DNA of 5,162 nt from assembly GCA_030615435.1 (NCBI GenBank), contig JAUWZH010000200.1, positions 1 to 5,162 on the forward strand, written 5' to 3'. The position numbers and the translations under genes were made by a program. Each line of letters starts with the position of its first letter. Within the stretch, counting starts at the first letter, position 1. Under the pieces are notes generated by a model that was not told the origin of the DNA, searched no databases, and was given only the letters and a program-made list of their open reading frames with translations. Origin of the DNA: Candidatus Brocadiaceae bacterium. Lineage in GTDB: Bacteria; Planctomycetota; Brocadiia; SM23-32. Positions 1-5,162 of the stretch are shown here, one piece after another.

Positions 1-388
1 AGGCTTGCTTCATCCGAGAGAAGGGTGGCCTTGTGGCCACCGAGCGAAGGATTGCGCGGGAATCTGACGTTGCCGGTTGTGGCCGGGCCCTCCCCGTAAT
101 GCTGTTACAGACCTTTTTCCACAAAAAAGGACGCAATAAGCAACGCATGCGTCAAGTTGCTGCGGCCCCGCGTACGAAGTAGCACAGCGGGTCCTTGCAA
201 CCGGTCGGGCAAAGCCCCCGCCCTCTTGTCGCCTGCTTGCTTCTTGCGCAGTAGGCTGCGCGCGGCCTCTGTAGTGCTGGAGGCTTCTTTTAGACGGGGG
301 GTTTTCCCGGCCACAACCGGCGTTCTGCGCCGCGCTTGCCTGCTGCAGGCCACAGGACGGAATCTCAGCCGCGCGGCCGTCGTCCAAT
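1..388. other. Non-coding stretch upstream of holA
   Basis: I see no convincing gene here. Open frames exist on both strands but lack ribosome binding sites and recognisable domains, and their translations are Arg/Ala/Ser-rich, as expected of GC-rich non-coding DNA. Frame +1 is open from the window edge to a TAA at 97-99, so a C-terminal tail of an upstream gene cannot be excluded, but nothing supports it. A 7-bp hairpin sits at 24-41 (GGTGGCC, loop TTGT, GGCCACC) with no T-tract after it. The main content is the inverted-repeat structure at 72-321, listed separately. The octamer TTGTGGCC occurs at 31-38 and 77-84, and inverted at 309-316. Confidence 0.6.
72..321. repeat. 16-bp perfect inverted repeat enclosing a hairpin-rich 218-bp core
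   Basis: GCCGGTTGTGGCCGGG at 72-87 is matched exactly by its reverse complement at 306-321. Further inside, CCCCGT (92-97) is complementary to ACGGGG (294-299), so the arms extend imperfectly to about 26 bases. The trinucleotide GTT flanks both ends directly (69-71 and 322-324), which would fit a 3-bp target duplication. Inside lie local stems: 112-118/124-130 (7 bp, loop CCACA), 167-171/187-191, 207-210/214-217, 246-251/256-261 (6 bp, loop TAGG) and 265-269/280-284. Two readings remain open: a non-autonomous MITE-like element, or a structured RNA closed by a long terminal helix. I found no RNase P, tmRNA, SRP or 6S signature. The inverted repeat is certain; its meaning is not. Confidence 0.7.
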
Positions 389-417
389 TAGACAACCTCC
401 GGCGGTTGGGATAGAAT
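389..417 (+). promoter_or_regulatory. Sigma70-type promoter of holA
   Basis: TAGACA (389-394, 5 of 6 matches to TTGACA) and TAGAAT (412-417, 5 of 6 to TATAAT) are separated by exactly 17 bp. The predicted transcript start is near 424, giving a leader of about 33 nt to the holA ATG at 457. The site sits in a GC-rich neighbourhood, so an AT-rich pair at optimal spacing stands out. A near-palindrome fills the spacer (see next entry). Confidence 0.7.
393..408. promoter_or_regulatory. Operator-like palindrome in the holA promoter spacer
   Basis: CAACCTCCGGCGGTTG is a 16-base palindrome with one mismatched pair, T398 against C403. It lies between the -35 and -10 boxes, where a bound repressor or a MerR-type spacer-distorting regulator would act. 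No regulator gene is visible nearby, and a chance palindrome in GC-rich DNA is possible. Confidence 0.3.
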
Positions 418-456
418 CCGCGCACCGCTCTGCTCCTGTGGCAGGCAAGGGAAACA

Positions 457-1467
457 ATGCCACAACTGAAGGCCTTGCAGTTCGGCGAGCACCTGAAAGA
501 GGGCCGCCTGAAGCCCGTCTACGGCTTCGTCGGCGACGATGAGGCGCTGGTCTCGGAGTGCGTCTCGCGGATCAGGCAGGCCGCCGAGCGTCCTGACCTT
601 CCGGGCAGCATTACCCGGGACCTGGACGGGATCCCTGAGCCCCGGGACGTATTCGACGAGCTTCGCACCCAGCCCTTTATGGGCATGGAGGGGGTCCGGC
701 TGGTCATCGTACGAGAGGGGGACGAGTTCCTTTCCGCCCATGGCGATTCGCTCCGCCAGTATCTCAACGCGCCGTCATCCGCGGGGGTGCTGGTGCTGTG
801 CTGCGGGAAGTTGGACGGACGCACCGGCGTCGCGAAGGCGATTGAACGCACCGGCCTAATCGTGGACTGCAGCCGCATGAGGTGGCAGGACGCGAGACAC
901 TGGCTGGATGGCGAAGCGCGAAAAACGGGCAAGACCCTCACCCCCCGCGCCGTCTCCGCGCTGGTGGAGGCGGTCGGGCCGAACCTCAGCGCCTTGAGAC
1001 TCGAACTGGAAAAGCTGGTGCTCTATGTGGGGGATGAGCCGACCATTGCCGAACGCGACGTCGAAGAGGTGACCTGCACGAGCCGGCCGCGATCCATCTT
1101 CGAGCTCAGCGACGCTATCGCCCGGTCGGACGCGGCGGAGGCCCTGCGGCTCGGTGAGGGCCTGCTCTTGCGGGGCGAACGCCCGGAGGGGATAGTCGGC
1201 TTTCTGGGCCGTCGCACGCGCACGCTCTGGCAGGTGAAGAGAATGCTGGAGGGGGGCGCAGGGCCGAAGGAAATCGCCCGGGAACTCGGCATGAAGGACT
1301 ATGCGGCAGAGAAATCCGTCCAGGCGGCGCGCAGACTCGGTGAGGAACGGTCCGCCCGCCTGATCGAACTCCTGGCACAGGCCGACGTGGAACTCAAGAC
1401 GACGTCCCTACAGTCCAGGGACAGTGGGGTCTGGCTCAGCAGCTTCTTGAGCAGGTTGTGCCAGTAG
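457..1467 (+). CDS. holA: DNA polymerase III, delta subunit
   Basis: This 336-residue protein is the delta subunit of the clamp loader, which opens the beta sliding clamp and loads it on primed DNA in the cytoplasm. Length and whole-protein pattern fit bacterial HolA. The N-terminal domain shows YGFVGDDEALVSE (residues ~23-35), a degenerate nucleotide-site region as expected for a subunit that does not hydrolyse ATP. LRTQPFMGMEGVRLVIVRE (~69-87) corresponds to the conserved segment after it, and LVLCCGKLDGRTGVAKAIER (~112-131) to the usual 'KLDKRSK' region. LTPRAVSALVEAVGPNLSAL (~161-180) followed by ELEKLVLYVG marks the lid domain. IFELSDAIARSDAAEAL (~213-229) opens the C-terminal collar domain. 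The ATG follows AAGGG with 5 bases between, and a promoter lies about 40 bp upstream. It is monocistronic as far as seen. The next gene is convergent, and a 5-bp hairpin without a T-tract (1468-1484) follows the stop. Confidence 0.95.
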   Translation: MPQLKALQFGEHLKEGRLKPVYGFVGDDEALVSECVSRIRQAAERPDLPGSITRDLDGIPEPRDVFDELRTQPFMGMEGVRLVIVREGDEFLSAHGDSLRQYLNAPSSAGVLVLCCGKLDGRTGVAKAIERTGLIVDCSRMRWQDARHWLDGEARKTGKTLTPRAVSALVEAVGPNLSALRLELEKLVLYVGDEPTIAERDVEEVTCTSRPRSIFELSDAIARSDAAEALRLGEGLLLRGERPEGIVGFLGRRTRTLWQVKRMLEGGAGPKEIARELGMKDYAAEKSVQAARRLGEERSARLIELLAQADVELKTTSLQSRDSGVWLSSFLSRLCQ

Positions 1468-1491
1468 GGCAGGGGATTGCTGCCGGAGGGT

Positions 1492-1719
1492 TCACATCTC
1501 GGCCTGCAAGGCGTAAGCTTCGAAGATGTGCATTTCCTCGGGCTCTTCGAGCATGTGCAAGGCGTCCTCGTCCTCGTCGAAAAAGCCGTTGAGGATGCTC
1601 TCGCGGGGCTTGAGGATCAGTTTCCTGTGGCGCGCCTTGATGAGCGTGAGGCGGTCCTGGAGCATTCTCATCTTCTTGCCTGCCCGATTCTTGGTGCTGC
1701 GTTGTCTTTTGGAATCCAT
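1492..1719 (-). CDS. Small charge-segregated protein of unknown function
   Basis: I do not recognise this 75-residue protein. The ATG at 1719 is chosen because AGGA lies 10 bases upstream (ACAGGAAAACACCCCC), and because codons from here on prefer G or C in the third position. The frame is open further upstream to a TTG at 1884, but that part is low-complexity and crosses a G9 run. Residues 1-39 carry 15 Lys/Arg against 2 acidic residues (MDSKRQRSTKNRAGKKMRM at the start). Residues 40-75 carry 12 Asp/Glu and no Lys or Arg, including FFDEDED (46-52) and LEEPEEM (57-63). There is no signal peptide, membrane segment or Cys. A basic, possibly nucleic-acid-binding half with an acidic tail that could mask it is an inference only. 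It converges on holA with a 24-base gap and is transcribed from its own strong promoter. Confidence 0.7.
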   Translation of the reverse strand: MDSKRQRSTKNRAGKKMRMLQDRLTLIKARHRKLILKPRESILNGFFDEDEDALHMLEEPEEMHIFEAYALQAEM

Positions 1720-1959
1720 GGGGGTGTTTTCCTGTTTGTGGTTTTTCCTGCGTCGCTTTCCCCCCCCCGAGCGGCAGACAAAAAGAGCCAGAGCACGTGA
1801 CACAACTCGGGAGAAGAACCTGAATCGCGGGGTCAGTGATGCGGAAGTGTACGAAAGCGCGAAGCAGTCGCCATTGCGACACAAGGTCTCGAGAGAGGGC
1901 TATATTTGCTCAATAAATTCTTTCGGGATCGTGAAGGTACACAATCTCCCCCTCTTGCT
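1720..1959 (-). other. Long 5' leader of the small gene
   Basis: About 240 nt separate the predicted transcript start (near 1959) from the ATG at 1719. Visible structure includes a 5-bp stem with a 4-base loop (1867-1871/1876-1880) and complementary GTACAC (1937-1942) and GTGTAC (1847-1852). There is also a run of nine G on the transcribed strand (1760-1768) and five C directly before the ATG (1720-1724). Pairing of G-run and C-run would enclose the Shine-Dalgarno. I recognise no known riboswitch class. The stretch could hold a separate small RNA. Confidence 0.4.
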
Positions 1960-1965
1960 GCATAT

Positions 1966-2005
1966 AGTTTAGCAGAACACCTCAACCGTGTCAAGCCTTT
2001 TTTTT
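1966..2005 (-). promoter_or_regulatory. Strong sigma70 promoter with A-tract UP-like element
   Basis: On the minus strand a perfect TTGACA (-35, 1989-1994) is followed by a 17-bp spacer and TAAACT (-10, 1966-1971). The three bases before the -10 are TGC, an extended -10 (TGn). Eight A residues (1998-2005) sit three bases upstream of the -35, where the alpha-subunit C-terminal domain binds the proximal UP subsite. The local AT-richness contrasts with the flanks. It reads toward the small gene at 1719, with no other gene between. Confidence 0.8.
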
Positions 2006-2015
2006 GAATATACAC

Positions 2016-2068
2016 GGCCCCGTCCCTCGACGGGACTCGGCCAGGCCCCCTGCGCGCGCGCCGGGGCC
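2016..2068 (-). terminator. Tandem hairpins after the envelope operon
   Basis: Two stem-loops begin 20 bases past the stop of the last operon gene. The first has GGCCCC (2044-2049) against GGGGCC (2063-2068) around a GC-alternating loop. The second has GGCC-CC-GTCCC (2016-2026) against GGGAC-TC-GGCC (2032-2042): 5 plus 4 bp with a 2x2 internal loop and loop TCGAC. Downstream in the transcribed direction comes GTGTATATTC and then A8, so there is no proper U-tract. They may stop transcription with help from Rho, or protect the 3' end. They also insulate the promoter at 1966-2005. Confidence 0.5.
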
Positions 2069-2088
2069 AGGGCGGCCCGGCCCACGGT

Positions 2089-3468
2089 TCAGAACCCGCG
2101 CAGGAACATGAGACACTGCACCGCCGGGTGCGGGTTGCTCTCCATGAGCATCCACGGCTCCTGCGCGCCGATGAGGGCGTAGGCCACCGAAATCAGCCCC
2201 AGCGCGTAGAACGCCCTGCGGAAAGCCGACGAGACGCGCCAGCGCGCATAGCTCTTCGCCGCGTAGAAGGCGAGCAGCGGCATGAACCCGATGTACCACC
2301 GCATTCCGAAACAGGACCCGCCGAAGCTCGTGCCGGCCACGAAGCTGTAGTAGACCAGCAGGAAAACCACGCCGAACAGGACGGTCAGCGCTGCGTAGCC
2401 GGGGCCGGCCGCCTCCCGTGTCGCCCTGTGTCCCATGCGGGCGGCCTTCTTGATTTCCTCGGCCATCCCCGCGGCCCCCACCAGCAATATGGGGCTGAGG
2501 AGGAAGAGTCCGCGCGCGCTGAACAGCGTCAGCAGCCAGTACTTGTAGCGCGGTATCGCCCAGACGTCCGGCTCCAGCGGAGCGTGCCAGTAGCTGCCCG
2601 CGTAACCCTTCATTCCTCCGATCATCTGCACGGGAAGGATGGAGCCGAACGTGCTGTACTGCACCACGCAGTGGGCTGCGAGGGGCGGCAGGCTTGCGAG
2701 CGCGAACGCCGCCAGGGCGCGCAGCGACCGCATGTAGAACACGACGTACAGGCCGAAAGCCATCGAGAAGGCGAACCCGTGTCCTATGTCCACCACGGTC
2801 GCCAGCCCCATCAGGAACCCGGCCGCTGCCATGCGCCTTGCGGACACCCTGCGCTGCGCTTCGGCCATGCCGAGCAGGAAGAAAGAGGTCAGCACCAGGG
2901 CCGCCGTGAAGGTGTGGTGGTTCATCGTGAGCGAATAGGACAGAAACAGCGTTCCGCCGAGCGTCAGGACGGTGACCAGGTCGGCCTCGCTCCCGCTGAG
3001 GAGCCGTCCCACTTTTCGCCGGAACACGTAGAAGGCCCACGCGCTCGTGCCGCCGATCACCAACCACGTCAGCAGGAAAGCAGGTTTGGCCGCTCGGGAG
3101 AGCGGATAGAACGCGAACTCCGCCCCCAGCAGTTGGAACGGCTTGAGCGCCCCGGCGAGGATGAGCGTGAAGAGAGGCGGCTTGGACGAGTAGAAGTGGC
3201 CGTCCAGCGGGTTGCGGACCATGTCGTTGAGTAAGAAGTACTCGCGGCCGCCACGATGCACCTTCTTCTGCGCCCAGGGCGAATCGTCAATGTGCAGCAC
3301 GCCGCGATTCACCAGGCTGTCCACGGCGACGAAGCGGGACAGGTCGTTCTGGCCCAGAATGCCCCGGTGGGTGAAGATGAACAGGAACAGCAGCACGATT
3401 GTGCCGAACCGCACCGCGCGCCTGCGTTCCTCACCTCGCTCCTGCGCGTCAGTGAGCATCTCGTTCAC
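2089..3468 (-). CDS. Multi-pass membrane protein, GT-C glycosyltransferase-like
   Basis: This is a 459-residue polytopic inner-membrane protein with roughly ten hydrophobic segments, the first at about 21-34. The GTG start at 3468 has AGGAGG six bases upstream and overlaps the previous stop as GTGA. The ATG three codons later would place the Shine-Dalgarno 15 bases away. Features typical of GT-C enzymes, which transfer sugars from polyprenyl-phosphate donors, are present. After the first membrane segment comes an acidic outer loop, SRFVAVDSLVNRGVLHIDD (44-62, Asp50, Asp61, Asp62). YSSKPPLFTLI (93-103) resembles the K-x-P segment of PMT/ArnT-type proteins. LFSARGLFLLSPILL (315-329) and FGGSCFGMRWYIGFMPLL (382-399) recur in membrane proteins of this kind. 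Donor and acceptor cannot be told, and activity is not shown. It is the last gene of the operon, probably translationally coupled to the gene before it. Confidence 0.75.
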   Translation of the reverse strand: MNEMLTDAQERGEERRRAVRFGTIVLLFLFIFTHRGILGQNDLSRFVAVDSLVNRGVLHIDDSPWAQKKVHRGGREYFLLNDMVRNPLDGHFYSSKPPLFTLILAGALKPFQLLGAEFAFYPLSRAAKPAFLLTWLVIGGTSAWAFYVFRRKVGRLLSGSEADLVTVLTLGGTLFLSYSLTMNHHTFTAALVLTSFFLLGMAEAQRRVSARRMAAAGFLMGLATVVDIGHGFAFSMAFGLYVVFYMRSLRALAAFALASLPPLAAHCVVQYSTFGSILPVQMIGGMKGYAGSYWHAPLEPDVWAIPRYKYWLLTLFSARGLFLLSPILLVGAAGMAEEIKKAARMGHRATREAAGPGYAALTVLFGVVFLLVYYSFVAGTSFGGSCFGMRWYIGFMPLLAFYAAKSYARWRVSSAFRRAFYALGLISVAYALIGAQEPWMLMESNPHPAVQCLMFLRGF

Positions 3469-4475
3469 GCTCGACCTCCTCCGGTCTTGGGAAGGTTCCC
3501 CGGGCGTCGGCCCACGGCGTAGAGGCATCCTCCCAGCGCCGAGTGAACCCACACCGCGAGTCGCAGCATCAGCGCCGTCGCTCCTGCCCGGGCCGGCTCC
3601 AGACCCAGGCCCGTCAGGCAGTAGGTGAGGACCCCCTCCCTCACGCCCAGCCCGCCTATCGAGACCGGAATCATGTCCGAAACAGCCCGCATGGGGATGA
3701 TGCCTACTGCTTCGAGCGGCCTTACCACGCCGCCCATGGCGCGCGCCATCAGGATGAGGTTGACGGCGATCAGCCCGTAGAACACCGCCGACATGACCAG
3801 CGCCAGCGCCAGGGTGCCCGGGCTGTTGCGGAACACGTAGAAGCTCTCTACCACGCGGTAGAGCGCGCCGAGCACCTTGTGCTGCCGATGCGCCTGCAGG
3901 GCGGATTTCAGCCTGGCCCTCCACAGCAGGTAGAGCACCACGGGCAGCAGGAGACCCCCCACCCCGAACGCTGCCAGCGGCCAGCGCAGGGTCTGGAGCT
4001 TCAGCCGGTCGAACAGGCCGCCCCATCCTATCGAGATGGCTGCCGCCGCAGCCAGTACCACCGCCAATCCGGTGCCGCGCTCCACCACGACCGAAGCCGT
4101 CGCGTGTCGGAGCGGGATTCCCGCCCGGTGCATTTCGTTGATCTTCATCACGTCCCCGCCGACGCTGGTGGGCAGGAAGTTGTTGAAAAACGCCCCCACG
4201 TAGTATGCCCGCAGCAGGGAGAGCAGGGAGGCCTCCGGATGTGCCGTTCGCACCAGCAACCAGAGCTTCAGCGAACAGAGGAGCATCCCGGCGAAAGCCA
4301 CGAGGAGGACGGCGCCGAGGAGCCGGAGGTCCGCCCGACGCAACTGGGCGGCAATGCGATGCAGCGGCACGACTCGAAACAGCACGATCAGCAGTCCCAC
4401 AGCCACCGCCGAACGCACCCAGGGCAGGAGCCGTTTCAGGGTCCTTCTGACGCTATCCTCTACCTGGTCGCCCAC
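3465..4475 (-). CDS. LPG_synthase_TM / UPF0104 family membrane protein (flippase-like)
   Basis: A 336-residue polytopic membrane protein of the family shared by the membrane domain of lysylphosphatidylglycerol synthase (MprF) and by AglD-like proteins. Members are tied to lipid flipping or lipid-linked sugar metabolism. The hallmark motifs are present: FFNNFLPTSVGGDVMK (96-111), VERGTG (131-136) and PVSIGGLGVREG (270-281, nearly invariant in the family). The soluble aminoacyl-transfer domain of MprF is absent, so lysyl transfer is not expected. The GTG at 4475 is chosen because GAGAGAGG lies just upstream and the family's charged N-terminus then precedes the first membrane segment (~22-38). 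Starts further upstream would run into the methyltransferase gene. The gap to that gene is 22 bases. The TGA stop (3465-3467) overlaps the GTG of the next gene. The exact start is moderately certain and the family call is secure. Confidence 0.88.
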   Translation of the reverse strand: MGDQVEDSVRRTLKRLLPWVRSAVAVGLLIVLFRVVPLHRIAAQLRRADLRLLGAVLLVAFAGMLLCSLKLWLLVRTAHPEASLLSLLRAYYVGAFFNNFLPTSVGGDVMKINEMHRAGIPLRHATASVVVERGTGLAVVLAAAAAISIGWGGLFDRLKLQTLRWPLAAFGVGGLLLPVVLYLLWRARLKSALQAHRQHKVLGALYRVVESFYVFRNSPGTLALALVMSAVFYGLIAVNLILMARAMGGVVRPLEAVGIIPMRAVSDMIPVSIGGLGVREGVLTYCLTGLGLEPARAGATALMLRLAVWVHSALGGCLYAVGRRPGNLPKTGGGRA

Positions 4476-4497
4476 AGCGCCTCTCTCACGCTTGCAG

Positions 4498-5162
4498 CTA
4501 CAGCGGCTTTCGCGCGACGGCAAAAAGCATTCTGCCCACGCCGACGCCCACGAACAAATCGTCCACAAAAAACAGCCGGTACAATGCTTTCTGCGACTGG
4601 CGCACCAGCCCGCTCTTTTTCTTCCACGTAGTCTCCGGCTTCACCCTGTTGAGCAGGTGCTTGTAATAGAGGTTGTAGAGCACCGAACCCCAGGTGAAAA
4701 CGCGCTCCAGCGTCAGGCCCTTCGCCGTGAGGGCGTCGCACAACTGTGCTTTTTCGAAACGCCTGAGGTGGTGGACTGCTTCATCGTGGAGGCCCCAGTG
4801 TCGCATCGAGTGCGGCACGCTGACGATCAGGGCGCCCCCTGGCTTCAGGGCCTCGGCCATGTGCCCGATCGCCGCGACCCAATCCCGCACGTGCTCCAGC
4901 ACGTCGCAGCAGGTGACGATGTCGAACGGTTCTTTCTCGGGCAGCGGACCGGCCTGGACGTCGGAGACGAAGAACCGGGCATCGGGCATGGCGCTGCGCG
5001 CCAGGGACACCGCCGTCTCAGAAACGTCGCTCCCGGCGAGCCTTCCCACGTCCCGGAAGCGCCGACGAATCTCGCGCAGCAGCGTGCCGTTGCCGCACCC
5101 CACGTCCAGAACACTTGCGCGGGGGCGATAGACCCTGCTGAAAGCCGCCAGCAGGAGCCTGC
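4498..5162 (-). CDS. Class I SAM-dependent methyltransferase (5' end outside window)
   Basis: 220 residues are visible. The frame is open to the window edge, so the N-terminus is missing. The GTG at 5103 is not the start, because it lies inside motif I: translation upstream gives VLDVGCGNG (visible residues 17-25), the SAM-binding glycine loop. Other family marks are Asp45 in GSDVSE (ribose contact), Asp67 in VSDVQ, DVLEHV (86-91), LKPGGALIVSVP (105-116) and HHLRRF (130-135). This pattern fits the Methyltransf_11/UbiG-like small-molecule methyltransferases common in polysaccharide and lipid gene clusters. The C-terminal ~25 residues (LFFVDDLFVGVGVG) are hydrophobic and may touch the membrane. 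The substrate cannot be read from the sequence. The stop lies 22 bases before the flippase-like gene, which suggests one transcript. The operon promoter lies beyond the right edge. Confidence 0.9.
   Translation of the reverse strand, partial: RLLLAAFSRVYRPRASVLDVGCGNGTLLREIRRRFRDVGRLAGSDVSETAVSLARSAMPDARFFVSDVQAGPLPEKEPFDIVTCCDVLEHVRDWVAAIGHMAEALKPGGALIVSVPHSMRHWGLHDEAVHHLRRFEKAQLCDALTAKGLTLERVFTWGSVLYNLYYKHLLNRVKPETTWKKKSGLVRQSQKALYRLFFVDDLFVGVGVGRMLFAVARKPL

Noticed and set aside
3..243. Direct repeat GCTTGCTTC at 3-11 and 235-243
   Set aside because: Nine bases of simple composition in two copies are within chance expectation and have no supporting context.
72..321. Known structured RNA (RNase P, tmRNA, SRP RNA, 6S RNA)
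   Set aside because: I looked on both strands for the RNase P core motif, the tmRNA ends and tag, and the SRP loop sequences, and found none. No named class is assigned.
105..425. Open frames on both strands upstream of holA (up to 125 codons)
   Set aside because: There is no ribosome binding site and no recognisable domain, and composition is Arg/Ala/Ser-rich as in random GC-rich frames. They overlap each other, the inverted repeat and the holA promoter.
1468..1491. Bidirectional terminator between holA and the small gene
   Set aside because: Only a 5-bp hairpin (1468-1484) is present and neither strand has a T-tract, so it is not reported as a terminator.
1720..1884. TTG at 1884 as the start of the small gene (130 codons)
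   Set aside because: The added part is low-complexity, crosses the G9 run and has no good ribosome site. The ATG at 1719 has AGGA at a workable distance. Kept only as a remote alternative.
2128..3234. A 368-codon open frame on the plus strand
   Set aside because: It lies opposite the GT-C-like gene. Its product is a hydrophilic Arg/Glu/His/Gln mixture typical of the antisense of a GC-rich membrane-protein gene.
3469..4026. Upstream extension of the GT-C-like gene to 4026
   Set aside because: This stretch is out of frame with, and fully inside, the well-supported flippase-like gene. The GTG at 3468 has a near-perfect AGGAGG and the GTGA overlap.
3543..4631. A 362-codon open frame on the plus strand
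   Set aside because: It is antisense to the LPG_synthase_TM-type gene, has no domain, and has a His/Arg/Gln-rich composition. It is a shadow.
5101..5103. GTG at 5103 as the methyltransferase start
   Set aside because: It falls inside the SAM-binding motif (VLDVGCGNG), and the frame continues upstream without a stop to the window edge.

Overview
The window is GC-rich bacterial DNA (by eye a little over 60% G+C), with Shine-Dalgarno-led genes and sigma70-type promoters. No rRNA, tRNA, CRISPR array or transposase gene is visible. The genes do not fix the phylum. Nothing shows plasmid or phage origin, and it reads as ordinary chromosome.

Layout: positions 1-388 hold no gene I can support. They do contain a perfect 16-bp inverted repeat (72-87 / 306-321) enclosing about 218 bases rich in local hairpins, which is either a MITE-like element or a structured RNA. 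A good sigma70 promoter (389-417) then leads into holA (457-1467, +), the delta subunit of the DNA polymerase III clamp loader. Convergent to it, 24 bases away, is a 75-residue gene of unknown function (1492-1719, -). Its product has a strongly basic first half and an acidic second half with no Lys or Arg. It lies about 240 nt downstream of a near-consensus, A-tract-boosted promoter (1966-2005, -).

The rest, all on the minus strand, is one operon transcribed from the right edge toward position 2089: a SAM-dependent methyltransferase (cut by the window edge), an LPG_synthase_TM/UPF0104-type multi-pass membrane protein, and a GT-C-like multi-pass membrane protein. The last two overlap in a GTGA stop/start. 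Two strong hairpins (2016-2068) follow the operon.

The three operon genes plausibly build or move a lipid-linked or envelope glycoconjugate; this is inferred from their families and co-transcription. The items most worth a second look are the 72-321 inverted repeat, the charge-split small protein, and the unusually strong promoter with long leader that serves it. None is proven to be a new system.
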